A DNA stretch of 22,253 bases from Bacteroidia bacterium (GCA_905373665.1 CAJPTV010000025.1:1-22253), one strand, 5' to 3'; counted from the first letter of the stretch, positions 5,827 to 15,242 are shown. A program made the numbers and translations. Notes: a model not told the origin generated them from the sequence alone.

Positions 5827-6714
5827 TCAACGCTCCGCCCACTTCACCTGCGCCCTACCCTCGTTGGCAATACGCTCTTCGAGTTCACGCACGAGGGTTA
5901 CCTCCCGACGATTGAGGATAATACTCCGCACCTCGTTCTTTACCGAGTTGAAAGGAGCTATATCCCCCACAGCCTTCCACTCCTGAAAGGCGAGGAAATA
6001 AACCAACCCATCAATTGAGAACTCTGCATGCCGCACCCGACGATTATCTACCGCAAGGTTGAGATCTGCTGGCAGGTACTTAGCAAGGGAAGTTAGCGAC
6101 TGCCACGTCTCGGGCGTAAAAAGGAACTGTATCCCCGCCTTCATGGAGAGCGACGAGAGTCGCTGCATATTCTCATCGTTGAGCGGCAATGTATAAAGTC
6201 GTTTCACCTCCGCAAGGTGCTGACTCGCCTCTGGGATTGAGAGCAAGAGCACCCTCACCAGCGGTCGCTTAAGCGCAAAGAGCGGTTGATTTTCCTCGTA
6301 GAAACGCTCCATTTCCGACTCAAGAACGGTCGTATCAAGGTTCGTGAGCACATACTCACTTTCAAATGACTGCGTATAGAGCGAACGACGAAAGTCTGCC
6401 ACCTGACGCTCGACCTTCGGATTATCCTTCCCCATCTCCTTCTCTGCATAGAGGTACAAGAGGGTACTGCGCACCCACGTTTCGAGGTAATGTTTCACCT
6501 CCGTGGCGCTATCCTGCGACGACTTTCCTTGATACAGATCCACTGGTAAGTCCCTTCGCAAAAGCGCATGTTCGCCCACCTGTACAAGCACTTCCTCGTG
6601 CATCGCTCGCTTTTCCGTACAGCCCAGCACTCCTAGCAGGAGGAGAGAAAGGAGACTCCCCCAGACCACAACAGGCATCACAAAATGATAAAAGCGAGAG
6701 CAACGGAACGCCAT
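5827..6714 (-). CDS. SurA/PpiC N-terminal-like lipoprotein without PPIase domain
   Basis: This is probably a periplasm-facing chaperone-like lipoprotein of about 295 residues. With the ATG at 6714 the protein begins MAFRCSRFYHF; an in-frame TTG three codons earlier is less likely. A hydrophobic stretch (LLSLLLLGVLGC) ends in a lipobox, with Cys32 as the acylated residue. The rest resembles the N-terminal helical region of PpiC/SurA proteins: VLVQVGEHALLRRDL, then VKHYLETWVRSTLLY, then ESEMERFYEENQPLF. No parvulin domain follows. Bacteroidota commonly carry such proteins labelled peptidyl-prolyl isomerase although the catalytic domain is absent. It lies 17 bp after folC and is probably co-transcribed. 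The outer-membrane-biogenesis role is inferred from the family, not shown by the sequence. Confidence 0.75.
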   Translation of the reverse strand: MAFRCSRFYHFVMPVVVWGSLLSLLLLGVLGCTEKRAMHEEVLVQVGEHALLRRDLPVDLYQGKSSQDSATEVKHYLETWVRSTLLYLYAEKEMGKDNPKVERQVADFRRSLYTQSFESEYVLTNLDTTVLESEMERFYEENQPLFALKRPLVRVLLLSIPEASQHLAEVKRLYTLPLNDENMQRLSSLSMKAGIQFLFTPETWQSLTSLAKYLPADLNLAVDNRRVRHAEFSIDGLVYFLAFQEWKAVGDIAPFNSVKNEVRSIILNRREVTLVRELEERIANEGRAQVKWAER

Positions 6715-6731
6715 GCGCAACAAGAGATTAT

Positions 6732-8045
6732 TTAATTCGCCACCCCTAGATGTGCCATCACCTCGCCCACCAAATAGGTACTTCCTCCCACAAAGATGAG
6801 ATCCTCTGGCTCAGCCTCTTGCTTTGCTGCGGCAAGCGCCTCTGCCGAGGTGGCAAAAGCTTGTCCCTTAAGTTCGTGTGGCAAAGCGCGCTGCATCAGG
6901 TCGCCCACCTTAAGCGCACGCGGCACATTCGCTTGGGTGAAATAATAAACGGCGTCTTTGGGCAAAAGCGCCAAAATCCCATCGATGTCCTTATCGCCCG
7001 TTAGTCCCAGCACGATACGTAGTTTCTTATGAGGGGTGTTGTTCAATTGTGCTACGACACAGCGCACGCCTTCCACGTTATGCCCCGTATCACAGACAAT
7101 CCGTGGGTTCTCGCTCAGCCACTGCCAACGACCTAAAAGATGCGTCCGCTCTACCACGTGACGAAGCCCATCCTTAAATGCCTCCTCCGAAATGGCACAA
7201 CCGTAAGCACGCAACTGATCGACCGCGCTCAGTACAGTCGACAAATTCCATGACTGAACCGCGGAAAGGAGATCCGTATCAAACTCTATACGCGTGTTCT
7301 TATAGGCATGCTCAAAAGAAAAATGCTGAAGCTTACCATCCTCGCTCAAGTGCTGGTCTAAACATTTCCAAGTGCTCGAACCGACCGAGAACGACGTCTG
7401 CATCGCAGCCGTTGTCGCCGCAAAAACACCCCGCACAGGACCGCGTGCATCGCCCACGACAACGGGCACACCCAACTTGACAATGCCCGCCTTTTCCTTA
7501 GCTATCGCCTCTATCGTATTCCCGAGCAGATCGGTATGGTCTAAACTCACGTTAGTCACAACACTCAAGATGGGCTGTATAATATTGGTAGAGTCTAGAC
7601 GTCCTCCAAGCCCCACCTCTATTACCGCAATATCCACCCCCTGATCTGCAAAATAGCTGAAAGCGAGGGCGACGAACATCTCAAAGAACGAGGGTTCGAT
7701 CTCTTCAAAGAACTCGCGGTGACTCTCTACATACTCCACCACATACTCTTCGGAGATCTTTTCCCCATTGATACGGATACGTTCGCGGAAGTCTATAAGA
7801 TGCGGCGAAGTGCAAAGCCCGACCTTATAACCCGCGGACTGCAAAATACTTGCCAATGTATGAGAGACACTCCCCTTGCCGTTCGTGCCCCCGACGTGTA
7901 CACAAAGATAAGACTGGTGGGGCGCACCATCATACATGTCGAGTGCTTCGCTATTGTCTAAATTCGCTTTGTAAGCGGCTGCACCTGTACGGTGAAACAT
8001 AGGGAGAGAGGATTCCAGATAAGCGATGGTCTCCTGGTAATTCAT
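6732..8045 (-). CDS. folC: Folylpolyglutamate synthase / dihydrofolate synthase
   Basis: This cytoplasmic Mur-ligase-family enzyme adds glutamate to dihydropteroate and to folates using ATP. The 437-residue length is normal. The P-loop is GGTNGKGS (52-59), followed by the folate-binding TSPHL (79-83) and FRERI segments, then the central ATPase region (AVIEVGLGGRLDSTN and SLDHTDLLG). The C-terminal ligase domain has CDTGHNVEG and VLGLTGDKD. The MNYQET start is typical of Bacteroidota FolC. A perfect TAnnTTTG box 10 nt upstream suggests its own promoter with a very short leader. argS lies 58 bp upstream and the lipoprotein gene follows closely. Confidence 0.95.
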   Translation of the reverse strand: MNYQETIAYLESSLPMFHRTGAAAYKANLDNSEALDMYDGAPHQSYLCVHVGGTNGKGSVSHTLASILQSAGYKVGLCTSPHLIDFRERIRINGEKISEEYVVEYVESHREFFEEIEPSFFEMFVALAFSYFADQGVDIAVIEVGLGGRLDSTNIIQPILSVVTNVSLDHTDLLGNTIEAIAKEKAGIVKLGVPVVVGDARGPVRGVFAATTAAMQTSFSVGSSTWKCLDQHLSEDGKLQHFSFEHAYKNTRIEFDTDLLSAVQSWNLSTVLSAVDQLRAYGCAISEEAFKDGLRHVVERTHLLGRWQWLSENPRIVCDTGHNVEGVRCVVAQLNNTPHKKLRIVLGLTGDKDIDGILALLPKDAVYYFTQANVPRALKVGDLMQRALPHELKGQAFATSAEALAAAKQEAEPEDLIFVGGSTYLVGEVMAHLGVAN

Positions 8046-8055
8046 TCCTTAAAAT

Positions 8056-8063
8056 CAAAGATA
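8056..8063 (-). promoter_or_regulatory. Candidate folC -7 box (TATCTTTG)
   Basis: TATCTTTG on the minus strand matches TAnnTTTG perfectly, 10 nt before the folC ATG. The transcript would be nearly leaderless. No clear -33 element was seen. Confidence 0.4.
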
Positions 8064-8079
8064 GGGATAAGAAGTAGGA

Positions 8080-8103
8080 TAAAATCCCCCGTCTTGGGCG
8101 GGG
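8080..8103 (-). terminator. Weak candidate terminator after argS
   Basis: Minus-strand CCCCG (8103-8099) and CGGGG (8091-8087) pair around a 7-nt loop overlapping the argS stop region, followed by ATTTTATCC. The stem is short and the T-run is only four bases, so read-through into folC is likely. Confidence 0.35.
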
Positions 8104-9897
8104 TTACATCTGTTCTGGTGTCTCAATGCCGAGTAATAGGAGGGCGCTGCGTAACACCTTGAGCGTTGTAGAAGTAAGCAATAAACGCTGTTGCTGCACC
8201 TTCGGATCACTTTCGCGCGCAATGGGACACTCGTGATAAAACTGGTTAAATCGACAAGCGAGGTCATAGACATAGTTCGCCACCACAGCAGGGCTCAGCT
8301 TAGCTGCCGCCTCAGCGACCACACGCCCATACTCATGCAAGGCGAGCAACACCACACGCTCGTAACGGTTAAAGGATGTACCAACGATCGGCTCAGAGAG
8401 CCCACACACGGTCTTCGACAACTCGGGTAACTTGTTCAGTATCGATTGCGCTCGCGCACACGTATACTGCAAGAAAGGTCCCGTATTGCCATTGAAATCG
8501 ACCGACTCCTTCGGATTAAACTGCATCCCCTTCACAGGGTCTATCTTGAGCATAAAGTACTTAAGCGCACCGAGCCCGACCTGTCGGTAGATCTCAGCAG
8601 CCGTAGCCACATCCAACTCCGCAGCCTTGCCCTGTTCCTGACCAATACGTGTAGCCTCTGCGATAAGCTCAACTATCAGGTCATCGGCATCAACCACCGT
8701 CCCCTCACGCGACTTCATTTTCCCCTCGGGGAGGGTAATCATACCATAGCTCAGGTGGAAAATACGCTCACTCCACGAATAGCCCAAGCGCCCCAAGAGC
8801 TTACGCAAGACTTGAAAATGGTACTCCTGTTCGTTCCCCACCACATATACGATGTCGTCAAGACTATACTCGCGGAAGCGCTCTACTGCCGTCCCTAGGT
8901 CTTGGGTCATGTAAACCGACGTCCCATCCGAACGAAGGAGAAGCTTCTCATCAAGCCCCTCATCTCGGAGGTCTATCCACACCGACCCATCATCGTGCCG
9001 TTGGAGAATACCACGCTGCAACCCATCCTCTACGATCTTCTTTCCCAAGAGGTAGGTTTGCGATTCGTAATAGACCTTGTCAAAGTGTACGCCGAGCGCC
9101 CGATAGGTTTCATCAAACCCTGCGTAGACCCACCCATTCATCTTTTCCCACAGCGCGCGCGTCTCTGGGTCATTAGCCTCCCACTTACGCAGGAGCTCTT
9201 GCGCCTCGAGTAGAATCGGCGCTTGTTTCTTAGCCTCGTCCTCAGAAACGCCATCGGCTTGCAAGGCTTTCACCTGCTCACGATAGGCTTGGTCATAACG
9301 AACGTAATAGTTGCCCACGAAATGATCTCCCTTAGTGCCCGTAGACTCTGGGGTCGCTCCGTTACCGAAGTGCAACCATGCAATCATCGATTTGCAGATA
9401 TGGATGCCGCGGTCGTTCACCAAGTTTGCCATCACGACCTCCGTCCCCGCAGCCTCAAGAATTCGGCTCACGGACCACCCCAAGAGGTTGTTGCGCACGT
9501 GCCCCAAATGGAGCGGCTTGTTGGTATTAGGCGAGCTATACTCGACCATCACGCGCCGCCCTGTCTTAGGAGCACACCCCCAGTCTGGGGTCTTATAGGC
9601 CTCAAAAAGCCCTTTGGCTAAACAATCGTCGCTAAGCGAAAGGTTTAGAAAGCCCTTCACGACATTGTACCCCACGACCCTATCAGAATGCTCCACAAGC
9701 CACTTGCCGAGTTCTTCTGCCAAGACTTCTGGCTTGGTACGAGCGAGCTTAATCCATGGAAAAACGACAAGCGTATATTCCCCTTCAAACTCCTCGCGCG
9801 TCGTCTGTAACGCGAGCGGGGCGAGGTCAACATCTGCACCGAGGCGGGCTTGAAGTGCTGCCGCAACATCGGCGCGGAGGTCGGTCATCAGATTCAT
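8104..9897 (-). CDS. argS: Arginine--tRNA ligase
   Basis: This class I aminoacyl-tRNA synthetase charges tRNA-Arg in the cytoplasm. The 597-residue length is normal. The N-terminal tRNA D-loop-binding domain (about 1-110) precedes the HIGH-type motif HLGH (130-133, within KPLHLGHVRNN). The KMSKS-equivalent is KMKSREG (393-399), the relaxed form usual for ArgRS. The all-helical DALR anticodon-binding domain occupies about 480-597 and ends in LLLGIETPEQM, typical of the family. A second in-frame ATG (codon 4) is an alternative start. secA lies 66 bp upstream, and no perfect promoter box is visible in the gap, so co-transcription with secA is plausible. Confidence 0.97.
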   Translation of the reverse strand: MNLMTDLRADVAAALQARLGADVDLAPLALQTTREEFEGEYTLVVFPWIKLARTKPEVLAEELGKWLVEHSDRVVGYNVVKGFLNLSLSDDCLAKGLFEAYKTPDWGCAPKTGRRVMVEYSSPNTNKPLHLGHVRNNLLGWSVSRILEAAGTEVVMANLVNDRGIHICKSMIAWLHFGNGATPESTGTKGDHFVGNYYVRYDQAYREQVKALQADGVSEDEAKKQAPILLEAQELLRKWEANDPETRALWEKMNGWVYAGFDETYRALGVHFDKVYYESQTYLLGKKIVEDGLQRGILQRHDDGSVWIDLRDEGLDEKLLLRSDGTSVYMTQDLGTAVERFREYSLDDIVYVVGNEQEYHFQVLRKLLGRLGYSWSERIFHLSYGMITLPEGKMKSREGTVVDADDLIVELIAEATRIGQEQGKAAELDVATAAEIYRQVGLGALKYFMLKIDPVKGMQFNPKESVDFNGNTGPFLQYTCARAQSILNKLPELSKTVCGLSEPIVGTSFNRYERVVLLALHEYGRVVAEAAAKLSPAVVANYVYDLACRFNQFYHECPIARESDPKVQQQRLLLTSTTLKVLRSALLLLGIETPEQM

Positions 9898-9963
9898 AAC
9901 AACGTTTTGTGTGAATGTCTAGAGATGGTGAACGTGCTTCTCACACCTTCGTTTACTGCAAAG

Positions 9964-12900
9964 TTAAGAAACCTGTTCGTTTGCACCACAACAATTCTTA
10001 TACTTTTTGCCACTACCGCACGGACAAGGGTCGTTTCGACCAATCTTCGGATCGCGACGGATAGGCGTATGGTTCACAGCCCCTTGCTGTTGTTGCACGG
10101 CTGCAGCTTGTGCCGCGCGACGCGCATCCTCTTCCGAACCGCCAACCTCTTGACGCCCCGTGTGAAGCCGCTGTTGCTTCCGCTGGTTCGCACGCCGCTC
10201 GTCAGCCTCGGAGATTTGCTGTTGCTGTTCCTCCTCGCTTGACACAGGGAGGTGTACGCGCAAGATGAGACGCAAGACGTCGCGGTTTAGCTCCTGCATC
10301 ATCTTCTCAAAGAGAGAATACCCCTCAAACTTGTAGATGATGAGCGGATCTTTCTGCTCGTAGGAGGCATTCTGAACGCTCTGTTTCAGTTCATCCATAG
10401 CCAAGAGGTGCTGCTGCCAGTGACGGTCAATTTCGTGAAGGATCACCGTGCGGGAAATCCCCTTAATCAACTCACGTCCTTGGGTTGCCACCGCCTTCTT
10501 CAGGTTAATCACCACATTGATGTCCTGTTGCCCATTAGAGAGCGGCACTACGATATTGGTGTAACGATCGCCGTGCTCTTCCACCACATTTTGGAAAACA
10601 GGATAAGCACGCGCCGACATGGCCGACATGCGGAACTTATAGCGATCCCACACCATCTCTTGCAGTAGCGCAAAGAGCTTATCTTGGTCGCAGGAACGGA
10701 ACTGTTCTTCGGAGATCGCATTCTCCATTGCGAACTCGCGCATTACCGCCAAGGAGAACTCCGCAAAATCCTCCGTCCCAGCATAATCAGCAGCGATGTC
10801 ACCACAGACACTCTGCACGATATCATGCATATCCTCCTCGATACGCTCGCCAAAGAGCGCGTTACGACGACGGGTATAGATACGCTCACGCTGCATATTC
10901 ATCACGTCGTCATACTCAAGGAGACGCTTTCGGATACCGAAGTTGTTTTGTTCCACCTTGCGCTGCGCCTGCTCGATCGACTTGGTCACACGCGAATGCT
11001 GGATAGCATCGCCCTCCTTGTGTCCCAAGAAGTCCATAATACGCGCCAAACGGTCTGAGCCGAAAAGACGCATCAGATTGTCTTCCGTAGAAACGAAGAA
11101 AAGAGAAGACCCTGGATCGCCCTGACGACCCGCACGACCGCGCAACTGTCGATCGACACGCCGCGACTCATGACGCTCCGTCCCGATAATCGCCAAACCA
11201 CCCGCGGCACGCACCTCGGGACTCAACTTAATGTCCGTACCACGCCCCGCCATGTTGGTAGCGATGGTGACCGTCCCCTTCTGTCCCGCCTGTGCGACAA
11301 TCTCTGCTTCGCGTTGGTGCTGCTTCGCATTGAGCACATTGTGCGGTATCTTCTTAAACTTGAGCATACGGCTCAACTGTTCCGAGATTTCCACCGAGGT
11401 CGTCCCCACCAAAACAGGACGTCCGGCAGCTACGAGACGCTCGATCTCCTCAATGACTGCGGCGAACTTCTCCCGCGCCGTCTTGTAGATGATATCGGGC
11501 TGGTCGTCGCGCTGTACTGGCTTATTGGTCGGTATCACCACGACGTCGAGCTTGTAGATATCCCACAACTCGCCCGCCTCGGTTTCCGCAGTACCCGTCA
11601 TCCCCGAGAGTTTGTGGTACATACGGAAATAGTTCTGTAAGGTGATGGTAGCAAAGGTCTGCGTCGCAGCCTCAACCTTCACGCGCTCCTTCGCCTCTAT
11701 CGCTTGGTGCAGCCCGTCAGAATAGCGCCGCCCTTCGAGGACACGCCCCGTCTGTTCGTCGACGATCTTAACTTGGTTGTCAGTGATCACATACTCCACG
11801 TCGCGTTCAAACATCGTGTAGGCGCGCAGGAGCTGCTGCACTGTATGAAGACGCTCTGCCTTAAGTGCATATTGCCGCATCAGCTCCTCATGCGCACGCG
11901 CCTTAGCGTCCCCCTCGAGCCCGCTCTGTTCGAGTTCGGCAATGCGGGTAGCGAGGTCTGGCAGGATAAAGAAATCGGGGTCAGAAACGGCCTTAGACAA
12001 AATCTCTATACCCTTGTCAGTCAGCTCCACGGCGTTCTGCTTTTCATCGATTATGAAAAAGAGCTCGTCCGTGACAAGGTGCATATTCTTGCCGTTCTCC
12101 TGCATGTAGTAATTCTCCGTCTTTTGGCGGAGATTCTTCACCCCAGGTTCACTTTCAAACTTGATAAAAGGCTTGTACTTGGGCAATCCCTTGTAAACCT
12201 TGAGCAGGAGCTTCCCCTCCTCCTCGTTGCTCTTTTCTTCCCCGTGGAGCTTCTTTGCTTCAGCCAGAAGGCTCGTAACGAGCTTCTGCTGCGAGTCTAC
12301 CAGTTGTTCTACCTGCGGGCGGAACTCCTCAAAAAGCTGGTCGTTTTCCTGCGAGGTGGGGCCAGAGATGATAAGCGGCGTACGGGCATCGTCAATAAGC
12401 ACCGAGTCAACCTCGTCGACGATCGCATAGTTATGCTTACGCTGCACGAGCCCCTGTGCGTCAAAGACCATGTTGTCACGCAGGTAGTCGAAACCGAACT
12501 CGTTGTTCGTACCGAAGGTAATGTCGGCTTGGTAGGCCTTTCGGCGCGCCTCCGAGGAGGGTTCGTGCAGGTCAATACAATCGACACTCAAGCCGTGGAA
12601 TTCGTAGAGCGGCCCCATCCATTCCGAGTCACGACGTGCGAGGTAGTCGTTGACCGTCACCACGTGTACCCCCTTGCCTGGTAGGGCGTTGAGGAAAACG
12701 GGCAAAGTTGCGACGAGCGTCTTCCCCTCACCAGTAGACATTTCGGCAATTTTGCCTTGATGAAGGACGAGCCCCCCAATGAGCTGCACATCATAGTGCA
12801 CCATGTCCCACGTGAGCTCTGCCCCACCAGCACGCCAGTGGTTCTTGTAAATCGCCTTGTCGCCCTCGATACGCAGGAAATCCTTACCTGCCCCAGCAAG

Positions 12901-13320
12901 TGCACGGTCAAAGTCCGTAGCCGTTACGGTGAGTTCCTCATTGTCGCGGAAACGGCGTGCCGTCTCGCGTACGAGTGCAAAGACCTCGGGAAGTACCTCG
13001 CGGAGAACCTCCTCGATGGTATCCACCACCTCTTTTTCCAGCTTCTCAATGTCACGGAAGAGTTCGTCACGCACCTCGAGCGAAAGCTCCTCTGTATCGA
13101 GCCGTTCACGGATTTTCGCAATCTCGGCTTCTTGCGGTGCGAAACGTTCGAGGATCTTGGTACGGATGCTCTGCACTGCAGCACGGAGCTGATCGTGCGA
13201 GAGTTCTTTATATTTTTCGCCAGCTTGGCTAACGGCGGTGACTACTGGAGTTAGTTCTTTGAGATCTCGTTCGGCTTTTGTGCCGAAGAGGGCGGAAATC
13301 ACACTTTTAATCAGACTCAT
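9964..13320 (-). CDS. secA: Preprotein translocase ATPase SecA
   Basis: This motor ATPase drives proteins through SecYEG at the inner membrane. The start chosen is the ATG at 13318-13320 (MSLIKSVISALFG), giving 1118 residues. A longer TTG-started frame would begin inside the -7 box and is rejected. Visible motifs are GEGKT (197-201, Walker A), DEVDSVLID (DEAD-type Walker B), TNMAGRGTDIKL and RQLRGRAGRQGDPG (nucleotide-binding domain 2). A helical scaffold/wing region follows. The C-terminal zinc finger is CPCGSGKKYKNCC, preceded by a Gln-rich, low-complexity linker. The length, above E. coli's 901, is typical of Bacteroidota, with an insertion in the first half. The preceding intergenic region carries a promoter box about 64 nt upstream. 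Confidence 0.98.
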   Translation of the reverse strand: MSLIKSVISALFGTKAERDLKELTPVVTAVSQAGEKYKELSHDQLRAAVQSIRTKILERFAPQEAEIAKIRERLDTEELSLEVRDELFRDIEKLEKEVVDTIEEVLREVLPEVFALVRETARRFRDNEELTVTATDFDRALAGAGKDFLRIEGDKAIYKNHWRAGGAELTWDMVHYDVQLIGGLVLHQGKIAEMSTGEGKTLVATLPVFLNALPGKGVHVVTVNDYLARRDSEWMGPLYEFHGLSVDCIDLHEPSSEARRKAYQADITFGTNNEFGFDYLRDNMVFDAQGLVQRKHNYAIVDEVDSVLIDDARTPLIISGPTSQENDQLFEEFRPQVEQLVDSQQKLVTSLLAEAKKLHGEEKSNEEEGKLLLKVYKGLPKYKPFIKFESEPGVKNLRQKTENYYMQENGKNMHLVTDELFFIIDEKQNAVELTDKGIEILSKAVSDPDFFILPDLATRIAELEQSGLEGDAKARAHEELMRQYALKAERLHTVQQLLRAYTMFERDVEYVITDNQVKIVDEQTGRVLEGRRYSDGLHQAIEAKERVKVEAATQTFATITLQNYFRMYHKLSGMTGTAETEAGELWDIYKLDVVVIPTNKPVQRDDQPDIIYKTAREKFAAVIEEIERLVAAGRPVLVGTTSVEISEQLSRMLKFKKIPHNVLNAKQHQREAEIVAQAGQKGTVTIATNMAGRGTDIKLSPEVRAAGGLAIIGTERHESRRVDRQLRGRAGRQGDPGSSLFFVSTEDNLMRLFGSDRLARIMDFLGHKEGDAIQHSRVTKSIEQAQRKVEQNNFGIRKRLLEYDDVMNMQRERIYTRRRNALFGERIEEDMHDIVQSVCGDIAADYAGTEDFAEFSLAVMREFAMENAISEEQFRSCDQDKLFALLQEMVWDRYKFRMSAMSARAYPVFQNVVEEHGDRYTNIVVPLSNGQQDINVVINLKKAVATQGRELIKGISRTVILHEIDRHWQQHLLAMDELKQSVQNASYEQKDPLIIYKFEGYSLFEKMMQELNRDVLRLILRVHLPVSSEEEQQQQISEADERRANQRKQQRLHTGRQEVGGSEEDARRAAQAAAVQQQQGAVNHTPIRRDPKIGRNDPCPCGSGKKYKNCCGANEQVS

Positions 13321-13383
13321 AGACTTCTCGTTGATATAGACCGTGGTGGTAAGCGAGGTTTCTTCTCTCCTTGTTACTAGAGA

Positions 13384-13391
13384 CAAAAGTA
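13384..13391 (-). promoter_or_regulatory. secA promoter -7 box (TACTTTTG)
   Basis: TACTTTTG on the minus strand is a perfect TAnnTTTG match, 63 nt before the chosen secA ATG, in an AT-rich stretch. Its position overlapping the longest possible reading frame supports the downstream ATG start. Confidence 0.6.
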
Positions 13392-13460
13392 AACATATTT
13401 AGCAAATAGGGCAGCACCAAAGGCTCACAGCACCATGATGGGCGAGCGTAGCCTATATAG

Positions 13461-13482
13461 ACCCACTGCGCCCCTTGACTTT
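13461..13482. repeat. 22-bp perfect direct repeat, downstream of the ATPase gene
   Basis: All 22 bases (ACCCACTGCGCCCC followed by TTGACTTT) recur at 15205-15226, in the same orientation, on the other side of the ATPase gene. This copy has only the loop and one arm of the hairpin that forms the fabD terminator at the other copy, so it is not itself a terminator. Confidence 0.9.
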
Positions 13483-13542
13483 GCTCTTACGTTACCTTCT
13501 CGTTACCTAACTTACCCACTCTAACGTTCAGGATTTAACCGA

Positions 13543-15159
13543 CTAAGCTTCCTCTACGCGCCACTCCCCTAGCGTGCGTGCAGCTTCGTCAAAGTTTGCG
13601 CCAATAAGAAGAAGCTTCTTGCCCTCAGTACGGAACTGATCGGCATACCCCTGACGCTTTATCTGAGCAATCGCATCCTCCGGTGTACCTGCACTCAGGA
13701 GCTTAAACTCAAAGATATAGACCGTGTCATGCGTTTCCACGATACAATCGGCACGCCCTCGTGCGGAATGCATCTCCGTACGTACCCATTCGCCCATGAG
13801 CTTAAAGATCAAGTAAACTGCCGTTTGGTAATGATCCTCCGAAGCCTCTACCCCCTTGCCATAAGGACAACCCGCAATAAGGGACTTCAACTGCTCCATA
13901 AAATCATCCACACGCCCCTCCGCCACAGCTCTCTTAAACTTAAGCGTTAGGGATTTCACTGAGCCTTGAACATGAAAAACTCGTGGAACGAGGAGACTGA
14001 GGAAAGCATAGCGCACCTCGTCATTCGGGAAGCCTAGACGGTATACACCATCCTCCTCAATATACTCTTTTATGGAAAGATACCCCGATTGGAAAAGAAT
14101 CGGGATCGGGTCTTCGGTTACCGCCTTGTAAGACTCTAATTCGAGCGCCCCGTACTCTATATTGCCGTCCAGTGCCGGGATATCCAGCTCGGCATCCCTC
14201 AGAAAGTCACTCAAGTAGCTACCCGTAGAGCCCGTAAACCAGTAGTTACCCAAATCTTTGTAGCGTAAGACATGGAGGAGACTAAACGGGTTGTAAACCC
14301 TCTCACCTTTTCGTGTGAAAAGGTAACCATCATATCGACGTCGGAGGAGTGTAAGAAGCTCAGACACAGAAGCGCTATTATGATAAACGGCAAGCGCTTC
14401 CAGCTCTGGCATAAAGTTCGCTTCCAACTCACTTTCCGAAATGCCATACATCGTGGCATAGTCCTCTTGCATACTGATATCCACGAGGTTGTTGATTGAG
14501 CTAAAGATGCTCACACGAGAGAAGCGTGTAACCCCCGAAATCATCCCAAAACGTAGGTAGGCATCACAACCTTTCAAGACCGAAAAGAAGGAGGCCAACG
14601 TATTCAAATTGGCTTGGTAGATCGGCATCATATCCTCTCGGTAAAAGGTCTGGAGGAGCGCCCTATCATACTCATCAATCAACACCACTACTTGCTTCCC
14701 CGTCTGTTCGTAAGCAGTCTTTATGAGCCGCTCAAAACGTCCCGCGAAGGAATTCTCTCGCTCGGGGTCAAAGGTGATGTGAAAGCGTTCCTCGTACGCA
14801 GAAAGGAATAGATGCAATTTTGCAGAGAGCTCGTTGGGTAAGCTATAATTGCCCGTACTAAAATCGACCAAGAAAACCGTATGTTGCGTCCACGCCTCAC
14901 GCCCCTGTTTACGAGCGAGCTCTTCCTCGGCTTGTTCAAGATAGAGCCCCTTAAAAAGCTCTTTCTTGCCCTCAAAATAGGCAGCAAGGGTGGTAAGCAT
15001 AAGGCTCTTTCCGAAACGACGGGGACGGCTCAAAAAGAAGTATTTAGAGTCCTTGACCAGACTTTCGATATAGGCTGTCTTATCCACGTAAAAGAAGCCT
15101 CCTTTACGAAGATCACCAAAGTCTTGTGAGCCAATAGGCAATCTCTTTTCTTGTTCCAT
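13543..15159 (-). CDS. AAA-ATPase-like protein with PD-(D/E)XK nuclease domain (DUF1703 type)
   Basis: This is a 538-residue protein from a family expanded in Bacteroidota; its physiological role is unknown. The start chosen is the ATG at 15157-15159 (MEQEKRLPIGSQDF). A longer non-ATG frame would cross the fabD terminator and is rejected. The N-terminal AAA-ATPase_like domain shows YVDKTAYIESLV, the characteristic RPRRFGKS P-loop (about 43-50) and Walker B VVVLIDEYD. The C-terminal PDDEXK_9-type domain shows GRADCIVE...YIFEFKL, with Asp and ExK ligands intact. Both active sites therefore look functional. The gene stands alone between fabD and secA and is bracketed by 22-bp direct repeats, consistent with insertion between two housekeeping genes. 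A defence or selfish role is possible but not shown. Confidence 0.9.
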   Translation of the reverse strand: MEQEKRLPIGSQDFGDLRKGGFFYVDKTAYIESLVKDSKYFFLSRPRRFGKSLMLTTLAAYFEGKKELFKGLYLEQAEEELARKQGREAWTQHTVFLVDFSTGNYSLPNELSAKLHLFLSAYEERFHITFDPERENSFAGRFERLIKTAYEQTGKQVVVLIDEYDRALLQTFYREDMMPIYQANLNTLASFFSVLKGCDAYLRFGMISGVTRFSRVSIFSSINNLVDISMQEDYATMYGISESELEANFMPELEALAVYHNSASVSELLTLLRRRYDGYLFTRKGERVYNPFSLLHVLRYKDLGNYWFTGSTGSYLSDFLRDAELDIPALDGNIEYGALELESYKAVTEDPIPILFQSGYLSIKEYIEEDGVYRLGFPNDEVRYAFLSLLVPRVFHVQGSVKSLTLKFKRAVAEGRVDDFMEQLKSLIAGCPYGKGVEASEDHYQTAVYLIFKLMGEWVRTEMHSARGRADCIVETHDTVYIFEFKLLSAGTPEDAIAQIKRQGYADQFRTEGKKLLLIGANFDEAARTLGEWRVEEA

Positions 15160-15182
15160 AGTTTTCCCGATTGTTTGCGTAA

Positions 15183-15220
15183 AGATACAAAAAAGGGGCA
15201 CAGTACCCACTGCGCCCCTT
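15183..15220 (-). terminator. Intrinsic terminator of fabD
   Basis: On the minus strand AAGGGGC (15220-15214) and GCCCCTT (15199-15193) pair, with an inner CAGT/ACTG stem across one mismatch and a 4-nt loop. A T-rich tract (TTTTTTGTATCTTT) follows. It lies 22 bp after the fabD stop and is one of the clearest terminators in the window. Its right arm and loop are part of the 22-bp repeat. Confidence 0.88.
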
Positions 15221-15226
15221 GACTTT
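15205..15226. repeat. 22-bp perfect direct repeat, upstream of the ATPase gene
   Basis: Identical to 13461-13482. The copies start 1744 bp apart and enclose the ATPase gene and its upstream region. This copy overlaps the fabD terminator. Confidence 0.9.
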
Positions 15227-15242
15227 ACACTCTAGTCACGGA

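Noticed and set aside
11704..12684. Plus-strand open frame of about 326 codons opposite secA
   Set aside because: It is antisense to a fully recognisable SecA and shows no family features; biased codon use in secA explains the open frame.
13321..13386. 22-codon N-terminal extension of SecA
   Set aside because: It would start at TTG inside the -7 promoter box, while the downstream ATG gives the canonical SecA N-terminus.
13489..13527. Repeated GTTACC/TTACC units downstream of the ATPase gene
   Set aside because: Only a few short, irregular copies are present, with no array or hairpin; most likely chance.
15160..15210. 17-codon N-terminal extension of the ATPase
   Set aside because: It would be encoded within the fabD terminator hairpin; the ATG at 15159 gives the usual family start.
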